Counted from the first letter of the stretch, positions 1 to 11,079 are shown. The stretch: DNA of 64,000 nt from Heterobilharzia americana (GCA_944470555.2 OX104129.1:63357747-63421746), one strand, 5' to 3'. The notes: generated from the sequence alone by a model not told the origin. Made by a program: numbers and translations.

Positions 1-448
1 AGTGCTCACCCATGATCTCTCCATACCAGGGAACGAACCCAGAACATTCAGGTTCAGTGGCCACCACGTTACCATTGAGCTGGCCACTGGGTTGGAATCG
101 AATGGTCTATATTTCCTATTTCTTTCAGTTCACGATATAGAAAGACCTACATTCAATACCGTCATGGAGTAACCATCCGCATGTTCGACTTGCTGAACTC
201 CGATGTTCGTGAGACCTCTCATTGGAACTTTGGGAATCACCTCTCGAAGCTAGTCACCAATGAGCGCTGTATGGCTCAATGATAACCTGCTGGCCACGGA
301 ACCTGAAGGTGGTGGTTTCGACTTTTAGTGGGGTGAGATTATGGTAAAGCATCGCTAAGGAGTCCTATAGTAGTGAGACGAAACAGCTCTCCAGTGTTCT
401 CAAGTTTCTAATGTTTCTTCAAGTGATATCAATCCATGATAAATTCTA
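1..448 (+). repeat. HHR-SINE, near-complete diverged inverted-dimer copy
   Basis: This belongs to the dispersed repeat family found more than a dozen times here. The copy starts inside the left arm (tRNA-like part in reverse orientation, 30-100), passes the shared middle (tcaccaatgagcgctgt near 262), and runs through the right arm: tRNA-like part 270-340, decayed hammerhead core about 350-400, end tag atatcaatccatgataaatt near 426-446. The core CTAAGGAGTCC..GAGACGAAA has mutations, so a working ribozyme is unlikely. Confidence 0.75.
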
Positions 449-532
449 ATCAGTTCTCTTTTAGAAAAGTTGTGTTTTTCATATATTTGATGGTGTGTTG
501 ATGAAATACGTCAGAAATATGTTTTGGTAAAG

Positions 533-1690
533 ACAGGAGTAAGACCAGGTTGCCGCCGACTACCACCCATGATCTTCCTCATCGTGGTAGACTCAACTCA
601 ACTCGACTCGACTCGACTGGATCATGCACAAAACCGTGACCAGCGAAAAGATGGGCACACACTAGCTGCACCAGTGAAAAAACCAGGGAAGAAGGTTTGG
701 ATTTCACCAACGATGATGATTTATGTCTGATATCGTGCAAGCTCGAAGATCTACAGGTCAAAACTAACGAGTCGACAGAAGAGGCGAGCCAGTGAAGGAA
801 GATGGGACTTCAAGTGAATGTAGAGAAGATGGAGGTAATAAAGATATTCAACCGATCAATAACAACAACAACAACAACAGCACCAACAACAAGCACCAAT
901 CACCATCAACGGGAGAAATCTGAAGGAAGTTGTCTCTTTCACCTACCCACCCACACACCTACCCACCTACCCACCTATCCACCTATCTACCTAGGCAGCG
1001 TCGTTTCAAATACAGGTGGCAGCACAGACGAGGATGTCAAAACCAGGATTGGAAAGACAACAAGACAGGTCTCCCTTCATCAATCTGAAATCAGTGTGGA
1101 GATCTACCGCACTGCACTCAGCATAAAGTGTGAACAACATCTGGACTCTCAACACCAATATGAGTCAAGTCATTAATGCTATATGGTTGAGAAACTTAGT
1201 GTGTCACGAAAATCACTTCCAACGAACTACAGACATTCATCACATCAACAGCTGTCTACACCCACTCACTCGATACTCAAGATCAGAAGGATCAGATGCA
1301 CAGAATAATAAGAATAAGCAACACGGAACCCTGGTTGGCTGTCTGGCAACCAACCAACCAAGAACTCATCGCCCAATAAATATGAAGATGAAGAAAGTGA
1401 AGATGGTTGAGCATACACTGAGAAAACCATCTGGAGACATCATTTGCCAGGCCAGACCAGTCCGTCGAGTGGAATGCGAAGAGGAAACTACGAGTTGGAC
1501 GTCCGAAGCAAGGGTGACATGGAGATGATGTGAAGAAAAAATGAAAAGTTGTGAGCAGTCGTGGCGTCAGGTTAAAAAGACTTCAGAGAGCAGAGCGCAA
1601 TGGAGGCATGCTACTGAAGCTCTATGTTTTATTAGGAACCCAAGAGAAAAAAGAAATGATAAATGTTCTAGGTAATACCTGGTACCGATT
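533..1690 (+). mobile_element. RTE-like non-LTR retroelement, 5'-truncated copy A
   Basis: The translated pieces follow the family order in several frames: RT motif VKTGVRPGC and MIFLIVVD, then LQVNVEKMEVIKIFN, GSVVSNTGGSTDEDVKTRIGK, and the C-terminal part with HTLRKP..DIICQA and the CFIRNPRE end. The family encodes an EEP-type endonuclease and a reverse transcriptase; only the RT end and C-terminal region remain, with frameshifts and stops. It begins abruptly at AAGACAGGAG, as in 5' truncation during target-primed reverse transcription. A CCTAC/CCACC expansion at 945-992 is shared with copy B, so both derive from one sublineage. Not functional. Confidence 0.82.
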
Positions 1691-1779
1691 CATAAAGGCT
1701 TGTCAGCTTGAGACTTTGAATATGATATACTGTGTATTCGATCGATTTTTTCGCACTGTGAGTAAAAATTTCTAACTGT

Positions 1780-2150
1780 TGAGTAATAAATACTATCGTC
1801 TTGAAGTTGCTAGTGAGATAGTTTACATCCCTAATCATGCACAGTTCAGACTAGCAGTCAAAGACTTCACTAACTGTTGTCATATCTTTTTCTATTCTTC
1901 TTTAACTTCCGACGCATCGAGGTAAGAAGTTGTTTGGCATGTTGTTGCATATAAAAACCATCTCAGTTGCTGAAGCTTTACAACTTTTTGAGTACTATCC
2001 ATATAGCGAATCTACTACACATGTGCAATGCTACAAAGACATATGCACCCAAAAAAGTGTACTTTTTTCATATATTCTACTTTCATGGATACGTTATGCA
2101 ATTTTTTCTAACTTAATACCACTGTTTTTCGATTAACTTGCTGTTTGCAT
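1780..2150. other. no recognisable feature
   Basis: AT-rich sequence with only short, unconvincing open frames. No protein family, RNA or repeat was recognised. Confidence 0.5.
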
Positions 2151-2620
2151 GAGGTCATGAACCCTTACCAACTGAGGTGGCTTAAACATGTGTTACGCAT
2201 GCCTATCCACTGCCTGCCTACATGTGGATTGTCAACAGAGGTAGCATAAGGTTGGAAGAGGATTCAGGATGGCTAGAATGAAACATGGTACCAGCCCATG
2301 AAATCCTTGACTATTAGTTTGAACCGTGTACGGAAATATAGACTGAGTGACTGAGGTCCCTGAGGTGATGTGAATCAATAATTAAGGACTGTTAGTGTAG
2401 TGGTTGAAAATCAGTTGCAGTAGCACAAATTTATTCACTCCCTGAAGTCGTCTAAAGCTCGAATATTTACATTCACTTTTATCTTTATATTGTTTATTCT
2501 CTCAAACATAACTTTGTGTACTTTAGTGTTCATTTTTTCTTTGTATGCTACTTTGAAGTGTTGCAAGTTGAATTAATGAACTTTTGTGTTAGGTTCCTCA
2601 ATGATTTTCTTTACCTGTCT
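2150..2620 (+). mobile_element. F2 non-LTR element, 3' end
   Basis: This is a decayed copy of the second non-LTR family. Across frames it reads LRWLKHVLRMPIHCLP, then a Trp/Lys-rich stretch, TWYQPMKSLTISLNRV and a final RCIHFL-like segment, followed by the family's AT-rich 3' tail (gttgcaagttga, ggttcctcaatga). The same 3' tail is seen at 28240-28320 and 63380-63440. Only the end of the ORF remains. Confidence 0.65.
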
Positions 2621-3000
2621 ATTTCAGAGGATTTGTCTGAGATTCTGCATATCAATAAATATCCTTCTTGACTCATTTACAAACGTGGTAGTATATCTTT
2701 TACAACTCCTATCAGCATATTGTATCATTTTATTTACATACCTCATTATAAAACTTATTCCATAGACTTTGATGAAACCAAAAGACTAGGGACGAGACAA
2801 CTACATTGAATATCCCCGGGAAAATAATTCTTGTGCACATCACCTTTATTCGACAATCTTACAACTCAGATTCCTTATATTTACAGTTATGAAAAGTGGT
2901 ATTCTGATCAATATTTTCCAATTGTTTTTAAGTAATCATGGTCTGTGAATTGTATCTCTATTACTGCGGACTCTTCAGCAATGTGTACACATAACCAAAT
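2620..3000. other. no recognisable feature
   Basis: AT-rich sequence between an F2 fragment and an HHR-SINE arm. Nothing further recognised. Confidence 0.5.
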
Positions 3001-3004
3001 TAAG

Positions 3005-3185
3005 GGTGGAAAGCAGGAGTGTTGGTTAAAGAACCTAAAGGCCCTAGGTTTGATCCCCGGCAGGTTCATGAGTGCTAACTACTGAGGAGTTCCATACTAG
3101 GACAGAACGTCTGTTCAATGCTCCCACGTTTTTAATGGTTCTCCAACTGATGTCATAGTTCATCATAAATATCAATTTCAAATTA
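3005..3185 (+). repeat. HHR-SINE, single right arm
   Basis: A B-box-like GGTTTGATCCCC lies at about 3049, followed by the core CTGAGGAGTTCCATACTAGGACAGAAC at 3083-3109 and the end tag gatgtcatagttcatcat. The core has a one-base insertion in GAAA and a changed stem II base, so this is probably an inactive ribozyme. The left arm is missing. Confidence 0.65.
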
Positions 3186-3551
3186 ATGAATAAATCCACC
3201 TGAACCCCCTAAATTGGATTTACTCTCCAGTTACAGCTTATTCATTCATTCGCATCCATCTATTGAGTCATCATTGTAAATCTAAAGTCAAATTATGCTG
3301 AAGATTACCATAAATATCAAGCAAGTTGTAATTATTTCAGTATAGATTTTCTCTACTCATAAATCATCACTTACTCTTTCTGATCATTTGTTCTGTAAAT
3401 CCATTATGAGAATTTTATAGAAGTAAGTATTTGTTCGACTGAATTATTGAATGAAATGCTGAAATAGACTTTTTATCTTTAAGCGGTATTGTGTTATCTT
3501 CGACTGAAACTTTAGTAACCTCTATATTGAAGGTTGACGATAAATTGTCGG

Positions 3552-3595
<44 letters not shown>
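3552..3595. repeat. (ATT)n microsatellite
   Basis: An uninterrupted run of about 14 ATT units. It sits just outside the terminal repeat of the adjoining PLE, like the A/T-rich triplet tails that follow many retroelements here. Confidence 0.95.
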
Positions 3596-3629
3596 GTTCA
3601 TAGTGGTATATAGATGATCTAAACAACGT

Positions 3630-3800
3630 AATAATGAAGATAAGCTAAAACATATATGATGTATTAGCTTTAGACATTTCGAACAATCTGATAACAAATA
3701 TGGATTTGTCGAACTATTTATATGGAAATTTATAAAAAGAGTCAATGAAGTTAATAGGAAACATGAGAATAAGAAAGATAGAGAAAAAAACAAAATCCGA
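3630..3800. repeat. PLE terminal repeat, left copy
   Basis: This segment recurs in reverse complement at 5385-5503 plus 5734-5810: for example, atggatttgtcgaactattt and ggaaatttataaaaagagtc match the other end. Such inverted terminal repeats around a PLE ORF fit the pLTRs of Penelope-like elements. The right copy is split by an HHR-SINE. Confidence 0.65.
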
Positions 3801-4129
3801 AATGATGGACAATATTTGTAGCTCAGATGGATGATCTTGATTGTGTTGTGTTCTGTGAACTGACCTGTTCAAGGCTGAAGCTTTCATCCCCCTTCTACAC
3901 AACATCGTCAGCATTAACTTCAGTTTGAAGTGAGCAATCAATATCTCTCCATGAATGATGCAGTAACTTGATCTGATCAACTGCTTTGTGATTGGTTGTT
4001 TCCTTTGATTGCTTTATTATTGACTGCATACATTTTCTTGTTGACTATCCCACTGTTTCAACTTAACCTTTCTGTTGTTTGTCACTTTTCTTATGGATTA
4101 ACAGATTGGGTGTAAGTCGACACATCTAT

Positions 4130-5000
4130 TGACTGCTGACTAACTGACTGACCGGTCTGAATCTCAAGCTTCTCAACATTCTCTGATATTCTTTGTGTTT
4201 CCTATCTCCATACAACATTTCTACATTATCAAAATTGAATTCATGTGCACATTTATCCACGTGCATTGATCGATGAGTGATGAAATGTCGTCACGTTTTA
4301 TAGTCAATTGATGTTTATGTATAGGATAGAGAAGAGGGTGATCACTTTGTCCAATGTACTCTTGATTCCAGTTATTCCAGTTGATTTTGTAAATGATATT
4401 CGATGTGTCTTCTTTGCTTGTTGGATTGTTTGATCTGGATAATAGTGTTTGGAGGGAATTTGTTGGTTTATGAGGTGACACACCAATTCCATGTGGTCTC
4501 AGTAATCTTGAGGTGATCTCTGATTGATTCTTTATGTGCTGTAGAATGATGCCTTAGTTGATGATGGATGTACGGGATAGGCATCTTCTGATGAAGTTTC
4601 GTGGGGAGCCGTTCTTCTCTAGGATCGATATCAAGTAATGTTCCTCGTTTCTCCGTGAAGTTGTTGTACTCCAGTGTATTCTCCCTCTTCTCAACAGAGT
4701 ATGCACACAACTGATTCTCTGAGTTGTTGGCTTGTCACTACTGTAGTTGAGGATTTGATTAGTGTGTGTTGGCTTCTTATACATTTGTGTTTCCAGTTCA
4801 CTGGTAGTAGTTCTACTGACTAAAACATTGAGGAGTGGTAGTTGGTTGTTCGACTCCTTCTCCAATGTGAACTTGATGTCATTGAAAACGTTGTCAATCA
4901 TCTTTCCAATGATGATAGAAGTTTCGTGCACATGGTGAATCGAGATTTTCTGTTTGACTGTAGGTGGGTTGATGGTTTGTAGTCTGTGCATCACTACTTC
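4130..5000 (-). mobile_element. Penelope-like element, RT end plus GIY-YIG domain, decayed
   Basis: Read on the minus strand from 5000 down, the pieces are the post-catalytic part of a PLE reverse transcriptase (DIKFTLEKESNNQLPLLNVLV, YKKPTHTNQILNYSSDKP, RRNEEHYLISILEKNG, PRNFIRRCL), the RT-to-endonuclease linker (FGIGVTSKPTNSL-like), and a GIY-YIG nuclease region (IIYKINW..NQEYIGQSDHPL, then IHKHQLTIKRDD and SLIDQCT). Frameshifts and stops split it, so it is a pseudogene. The RT core with YVDD is missing. Confidence 0.8.
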
Positions 5001-5104
5001 TGCAATTAATCTTACTCACATTACTCTGAGTATGAAAATCAAAATCATTGCACCACCAAGTTAGGTTCAACGTGAGTATAAATTATTTCTGTATACAACA
5101 AGGG

Positions 5105-5325
5105 TTTTTTGAATATACGGATGTCAACAGATCCGATAAGTGCAGGTGGCAAACATCCATTTTCATCCATTGCTAAACATATACTAGAAACTAATCACAG
5201 GATAGACATTAAAGTAGCTTTTAAAGTGCTGCATAAAAATGGTCAGGGTCAAGTGTTTAAATTTATTCAAGCTGTTACCATCCATAAATTCAAACCCACT
5301 GCTTTGTGTACACAGAAGTAATTTG
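5105..5325 (+). mobile_element. PLE GIY-YIG C-terminal fragment
   Basis: The short frame reads GGKHPFSSIAKHILETNHRID, then FKVLHKNGQGQVFKFIQAV and HKFKPTALCTQK. This matches the C-terminal PLE region at 24821-25010 (SSIAKYIVETGHKID, ILKFVEALATRNLKP) and at 57660-57840. It is on the opposite strand to the neighbouring PLE, so it is a second PLE piece. Confidence 0.75.
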
Positions 5326-5503
5326 TACTCATGTTGAACACCTACCTTTATGGTGTATTGATTTTTTTATTTTCATACCAATAATAACGTGATTAAGACT
5401 GTTTGTTTTTTCTCTGCCCTTCCTATTTCCATGTTTTCTATGAACTTCATTGACTCTTTTTATAAATTTCCATATAAGTAGTTCGACAAATCCATATGTC
5501 AAG

Positions 5504-5733
5504 TTGTTATTCATCGAAGACTGACATCAGTTGGAGGAACAAAGGAAACCTGAGAGCACTGGACAGCCATTTCGTCCTAGTATGGGACTCCTCAGCAGTG
5601 CGCACCCACGACCCCACCAACAGGGATCGAACCCGCGACTTTCAGGTTCCGCGACCAGCGCGTTACCATTGAGCCATTGGGTCAGAATCCAACTTGAAAT
5701 ATTTCCAAATCTCCACAACTCCCTCAAAAATTT
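5504..5733 (-). repeat. HHR-SINE, single arm with 12 bp target-site duplication
   Basis: This is the clearest member of the family. On the minus strand it has a tRNA-like head with A box TGGCTCAATGG (5666-5676) and B box GGGTTCGATCCC (5623-5634), GACCCAA and TTGG.GGGGTC segments able to pair as an acceptor stem, then a hammerhead core (5556-5601), then the tail with ctgatgtcagtc. AAATCCATATGT flanks it directly on both sides, as expected for LINE-mobilised insertion. RNA polymerase III transcription is inferred from the boxes. Confidence 0.8.
5556..5601 (-). ncRNA. hammerhead ribozyme-like core in an HHR-SINE
   Basis: On the minus strand all conserved elements are in place: stem I GCACTG/CAGTGC, CTGAGGA (CUGANGA), stem II GTCC/GGAC around loop CATACTA, GAAA, a very short stem III (TGGCTG) and the cleavage triplet GTC. 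The tiny stem III resembles that of the Sm-alpha schistosome hammerhead. Self-cleavage is predicted, not shown. Confidence 0.72.
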
Positions 5734-5829
5734 AAATCCATATGTGTTATCAGATTGTTCGAAATGTCTAGAGCTAATACATCACATATGTTTCAGCTAA
5801 TCTTCATCTTCTGATTACCTTGTTTAAAT

Positions 5830-6110
5830 TTACCAAAGGGACCAGTTGCTTTAAATACAGATAAACGTTGAAATACTAAACAACTATTTGTTATAAAATT
5901 ACACCATACCTAATTGGGATGTATACAGCTTTCAGTTTCTGGTACAACTGAATACTGAATGATTATAAATATACCATAAGAAAATTCAAATTAATCCATA
6001 TGTTAACAATAATGATATCGACTTATCTCTCCTTCCGAAACTAATTAAATTAGAATCATTTTCAATGGAGTACACAAAGCAACTTAGTGTATATTATAAA
6101 CAGTGGAAAC
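5830..6110. other. no recognisable feature
   Basis: AT-rich sequence between PLE and Sm-alpha-like repeats. Nothing recognised. Confidence 0.45.
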
Positions 6111-6240
6111 CAGGACACGCGTTCCGTCCTATTTGAGACTCATCAGCTGGATGTATCTGCCTCTCAGCGAGTGATGTTATTCCCACTACAACTTGAACTT
6201 AGGACCGATCGCTTCAACTGCTAGACAGATATCTAAACCG
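6111..6240 (-). repeat. Sm-alpha-like hammerhead repeat, mutated
   Basis: On the minus strand CTGATGA, GTCT, CAAATA and GGAC are followed by GGAA in place of the required GAAA. Upstream are the conserved GATACATCCAG and a tRNA-like region. The Sm-alpha family is an established schistosome satellite with active hammerheads; this copy has lost a catalytic base. Confidence 0.65.
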
Positions 6241-6424
6241 AAACAACAATATTAATGATAGTACTCAAGAAAGTGAATATGAATAAAGAAGTTTTAAATT
6301 CTTACCATGACCTATTGTACTACTGAATACATCGTGAAAACTAGTATGTACATCATTCTTAGATAAAATATTACATTTCTTTGAATCAACAATAATTTAA
6401 TGCTGTTGTACAAGAAGTGGCTGT

Positions 6425-6600
6425 CGTTCCACCATAGCATAGTGGATAATTCCTTGACGTTTGAAGCGATACGTTCAAGGTTCGAGACTGGATGGGAACA
6501 ATATCACTCCGTACTGGGGTGCAGATACACCCAACTGAAGAGTCCCAAATAAAACGAAACATGCTTCTTGGGTTCTTTTGCTAGCCATAACCAAACAAAT
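6425..6600 (+). repeat. Sm-alpha-like hammerhead repeat, degenerate
   Basis: It has an A-box-like TAGCATAGTGG, a B-box-like AGGTTCGAGACTGG, then GCAGATACACCCAA and a hammerhead core CTGAAGA/GTCC/CAAATA/AAAC/GAAA (6535-6559). Stem II is broken (GTCC against AAAC). The order of tRNA-like promoter then ribozyme is that of Sm-alpha. Confidence 0.65.
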
Positions 6601-6754
6601 TATCTTAGTCCTTAGTATTGTTATAATGAATTGAGAATTTGTTAGAAGCAGGCAAAATGAATTTTGAAATCTACACATGATGTTTGATTAGACGCCTATA
6701 GGCTTTAAATATACTTTAAACCGTAATCATTTATAGAAATAAATATATAAATAG

Positions 6755-6985
6755 GTTGGAATTCATCATGAACTGATATCAGCTGGAGGAAAATTAGAAA
6801 CCTGGGAGCAATGAACAGTTGTTTCGTCCTAGTGTGAAGCTCTTCGGCAGTGCGTACCCATGATTTGTAGGTCACGGGTTCGATCGCTGGTTGAGTCATG
6901 GGTGAGGACTGCTGGGGAGTCCTATCCTGGTGGGACTAAACAGCTATCCAACATCCCCTCAACTAATATCAAAATTCATAATGGA
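6755..6985. repeat. HHR-SINE, short inverted dimer with deleted middle
   Basis: The left arm (tcatcatgaactgatatcag at 6765) runs in reverse and the right arm forward (gactgctggggagtcctatc, 6905-6924; ctaatatcaaaattcataat at its end). Most of the region between the tRNA-like parts is gone. Both cores are degenerate. Confidence 0.7.
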
Positions 6986-7194
6986 TTTCAACCTGAAATT
7001 AGTTTATAAATATCCACAAACCTCCAGATTGAAATATAAAATAGGCCGGTTGACAAATGATAGTTAGGATACTCCAGTAATATAGGTAGTTATCACGTTT
7101 CGCTTTAAATTTCAATGATATTATTAATGGAATATCAGTGGATAGACTCATCACTAATGTATGCAGTATAATGCAATATATTATGATGTAACAA

Positions 7195-10100
7195 TAATAA
7201 ACATAATAGTTTTTTCCTTTGGGTTCCTAATGGAACATAGGGCTTGAGTAGCATGCCTCAATTCCAGTCTCTTCTCTGTTGGAAGTGATTTTCGTGACAC
7301 ACTAAGTTTCTCAACCATATAGCATTAATGACTTGACTCATATTGGTGTTGAGAGTCCAGATGTTGTTCACACTTTATGCTGAGTGCAGTGCGGTAGATC
7401 TCCACACTGATTTCAGATTGATGAAGGGAGACCTGTCTTGTTGTCTTTCCAATCCTGGTTTTGACATCCTCGTCTGTGCTGCCACCTGTATTTGAAACGA
7501 CGCTGCCTAGGTAGATAGGTGGATAGGTGGGTAGGTGGGTAGGTGTGTGGGTGGGTAGGTGAAAGAGACAACTTCCTTCAGATTTCTCCCGTTGATGGTG
7601 ATTGGTGCTTGTTGTTGGTGCTGTTGTTGTCGTTGTTGTTATTGATCGGTTGAATATCTTTATTACCTCCATCTTCTCTACATTCACTTGAAGTCCCATC
7701 TTCCTTCACTGGCTCGCCTCTTCTGTCGACTCGTTAGTTTTGACCTGTAGATCTTCGAGCTTGCACGATATCAGACATAAATCATCATCGTTGGTGAAAT
7801 CCAAACCTTCTTCCCTGGTTTTTTCACTGGTGCAGCTAGTGTGTGCCCATCTTTTCGCTGGTCACGGTTTTGTGCATGATCCAGTCGAGTCGAGTCGAGT
7901 TGAGTTGAGTCTACCACGATGAGGAAGATCATGGGTGGTAGTCGGCGGCAACCTGGTCTTACTCCTGTCTTCACTTCAAAGACGTCACTAAGCTTTCCAC
8001 TGTGAATCACTCGACACGTAGCATCCTCATATAGCTGTTGAATGAGGCTGATAAATATTTGTGTTATTCCGTAGTGTTGAAGCAGTTTCCAAATTACTTC
8101 TCAGTCGACGCTGTCGAAAGCCTTTTCAAAGTGGATGAAACTGAGGTAGAGAGTTGACTGCCATTCCGTCCTCTGTTCTATGATGATGCGTAGCGTTGCA
8201 ATCTGGTCCGCCAATGATTTGTACTTCCTGAATCCAGCCTGTTCTGGTCGTAGTCTGGAATCCAGAGCATTGTTTAGTCGCTCCAGGATGATTCGGCTTA
8301 ATATTTTGCTTGGGGTGGACAGGAGGATAGTTCCTCGCCAGTTTTTGCAAAGACTTAGGTAATCCTTCTTCGGGAGTTTGATAAGGTAGCCCTTCCTTAT
8401 CCAATCGATGTGCAGGTAGCTTTCTTTCCTTCCTTCCTTCCTTGCAAACATTCTGCAATTTAGGTGGTGTGGTGTGAGCGAGTCCGCTGTTGTCTCTTTG
8501 TCTGTTTTCGGTGCTTCTGGTGGAATTCCATCTGGTCATGCTGCTTTCCCACATTGCAGTAGCTTTATGGCGTTCAGGACTTCTGCTGTTGTCGGAAGGC
8601 TTGTGTTCACTGCTAGTTCTGTGGCTGGGCTGCTCGTGGTATTTCCAGACAAGTTGCAGGTGGTGGTGGTCAGTTCAAAAGTTTTTTGAAGTGACCAGCC
8701 CATCGTTTCCTTTGTTTCTCCTCTTTGGTGTTAACTACGTTCCCTTCACTATCCTTCATTGGTTTCGTCTGCGTAGATCTCTTCCCAGATAGTAACCTGG
8801 TTATTTGATATAATGTTTTCAGGTCTCTGTCTCACCTACCTGCAGCCTGTTCTGCTTCACTTGCCATTGTGTTGTACAAGTGTCTTTTGTCTTAGCGTGC
8901 ACTCTTCTTCACTTGTTTGTCCAGTGTAGTGTTTTATAGGTTGTGTTCACTCCCTCTTTTCGTTGTTCATTCCTGCACTACTCTGCACTGGTTCATCTTC
9001 CACCTCACCATCACCATCACCATCTACCTCTCCTTGCTCTATCAGCTTCCATGTGACCTTCGAGATCCATCCCTTGTCTTGTTTCCTCTTCATCTTCCTT
9101 CCCAATACGGTTGTGCAGGTTTCTTTCCACATCTCTTTCAATGAGTTTCAGTGTTCTTCCACACTGGGTTCCTCGAGGATGTTACGTGATGTCTCCCATT
9201 TTGTTCTGAAGGCTGATGTGAAGATGTCCTTTTTAGTTTCATCCTTCAGTCCAGTTTCTGTTCTGGGTGTTGGACTTGGACTGTGGCCTATCTCCAGCTT
9301 CTTTGAAGGCTTTCAACTTGATTTTGATGACAGGTTCCTTGCACTACATAGTGCGTGGTCTGAGTCTACATCTGCTCTCCTTCTTCATTTTGTGTCCAGA
9401 GGGTTGCGTCTCCACTTTCTTCACATTGAGATTAAGTCGATCTGATTTTCAGTGTAGTATGTCCATCTGGTGAAATCCATGTCGCTTTGTGAATATTCTT
9501 GTGTTATTACACACTACTTCCAATCACCAAATTGTTGAATGCACAGAAGTCTGCAAACAGTTCTCCATTCTCATTCATTTCACCAAGTGTCACTCATCCC
9601 TATGGTTAGTTCTCTTCCTGTGTTGTCCGCTCCTCCCAGTTTGGCATTCATATCACCCTACCCATTAGAATTTTAATGTCGCCATCTGGTGTGGGTTCTT
9701 GTCTATTACTGATTGCAGTTGTCTATAAAATTCCTCCTCCTTCTCTTGATCAGAATTATTTATAAGTGCATAGTGTAGCACTGTGTGATTGTGACTTTCC
9801 TTCCTTTTGAGTTGAATCTTGCTGTGATGGTCCTGATCCTGCAGGAGGAGATTGGTTCTCACTTCATGAGAGAGAGAGAGACTTCGATGCTCTTCAAGGG
9901 GACATCATGATAGCCACTCCAAAACTCAGTGTGCTCGTGGCTGGCTGTCGATTGGGTGAGAATATCGGAGTAGATTATCGACTCTTCAGTTGATAGTTTG
10001 GAGAGTCCACTTCCATTGCATCTGCAGACTCATCGCAGATTTCTAACACCTCAATACTATACCTTCTCATCTCCTTTGCAGTCTGGGCAGCCTTGCTAGG

Positions 10101-10560
10101 TTCAAACATGGTGCGGGCATTCTATATCCCCATGTTTACTTTCGCTTTCATCGAGGGGAAGAAGACACATCGACCGACTGGCTTCCCGAAAGTTTTGATC
10201 AACCGGCGTCATTTCACCTCTCCGATTCCAGGGAGGAATAAGTCTTCCATATTAGATTTGTTTATTTGATATAAAGCGCAAAGTGATACAGTATTATTTA
10301 CTTTTACTTTTACTTTACAAGTAAATAATACTGTATCACTATGCGCTTTATATCAAATAAACAAATCTAATATGGAATTACATTCTACCACAGTGCCCAA
10401 GTTTTTCACTTATAGGAATAAGTCTTCTTTTGTTTTTTATATTTTCTTTTTGCTTTGAAGTTTCTGTAGCGATTGGATTAGTTTTCCGTGGTAGGTTTGC
10501 TAGCCGTATGCCCAGCCTTCCCTCATTATTCAGGTTTAGGACCGGCTAGTAACTAGTGAA
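7195..10560 (-). mobile_element. RTE-like non-LTR retroelement, long copy B, inactive
   Basis: Minus strand, 5' to 3': the 5' untranslated region (10560-10430) with the family's AGGGAAGGCTGGGC tag, a 166 bp nested insert, the EEP endonuclease region (about 10200-9550), a linker (KEMWKETCTTVLGRKMKRKQ; NTKEEKQRKRWAGHF), and the RT (8451-8101: YLIKLPKKDYLSLCKNWRG, RLRPEQAGFRKYKSLADQIA, SFIHFEKAFDSVD). The rest of the RT (VKTGVRPGC) and the C-terminal region follow to 7195. Frameshifts and stops occur throughout, and about 400 bp is missing from the C-terminal region compared with copy A. It ends in short A/T-rich triplets, as RTE elements do. Confidence 0.85.
10248..10413. mobile_element. 166 bp palindromic insert with 14 bp target-site duplication
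   Basis: Inserted in the 5' region of RTE copy B and flanked by direct copies of AGGAATAAGTCTTC (10234-10247 and 10414-10427). About 125 bp forms a near-perfect palindrome with arms of about 54 bp around a short A/G-rich spacer. The rest (cactgtggtagaatg in reverse) matches PLE terminal repeats at 12215 and 45340. It is probably a mini-element derived from a PLE terminus. An identical insert is at 59462-59627. Confidence 0.85.
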
Positions 10561-10564
10561 CTAG

Positions 10565-11075
10565 TAAGATTTGCAAGGTTACTAACCGCCTGAAATGTAT
10601 AATCGTATTGTTAAGAAACTGATAAACGAAATCTTAATATTTTTCATGCATAGTTTTTCTCACTGCAGCAGTGGGTGATGCGGATCCATATCTTAGAGGG
10701 AATATCGATTCCCTCGAGTTTACTTGCATGTCTTTCTGACAATGGTCAACTGTAAGGAATGTCTCAGTGAAATCATTCGATACAGAAACGTCAAGTTCCA
10801 GGTCAGTTATCGACTTCAAAACTTTTTTCACATCCATAAAATAAAGGATAATTTCATAATAATTGTATCAATCTCATGGGATAACACTTATATCTTTCTG
10901 ATGAAGATGTGGCATTTTTATCGGTGCTGAAATTCTCGATAATTCGTGTGATTTTACTTTATCATAAATGACAGACCAGGTCCTGACAGATCCTATATCA
11001 AAGTGAACAAATTCGAGATTAATTCTATCTGGTTGTTTGTAGGGATTTATTATTTGAGTAAAGTCAGCCAAATCA
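10565..11075. other. no recognisable feature
   Basis: AT-rich; only short open frames without recognisable motifs. Possibly single-copy flanking DNA. Confidence 0.5.
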
Positions 11076-11079
11076 AACA

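Larger units (their letters stand above)
5385..5830. repeat. PLE terminal repeat, right copy, split by an HHR-SINE
   Basis: The reverse complement of 3630-3800 is found here in two blocks, 5385-5503 and 5734-5810. They are separated by an HHR-SINE flanked by direct copies of AAATCCATATGT. Removing the insertion and one repeat restores the terminal repeat seen on the left. Confidence 0.65.

Noticed and set aside
8474..9473. Several plus-strand open frames of 70-160 residues
   Set aside because: Antisense shadows of RTE copy B, which codes on the minus strand here.
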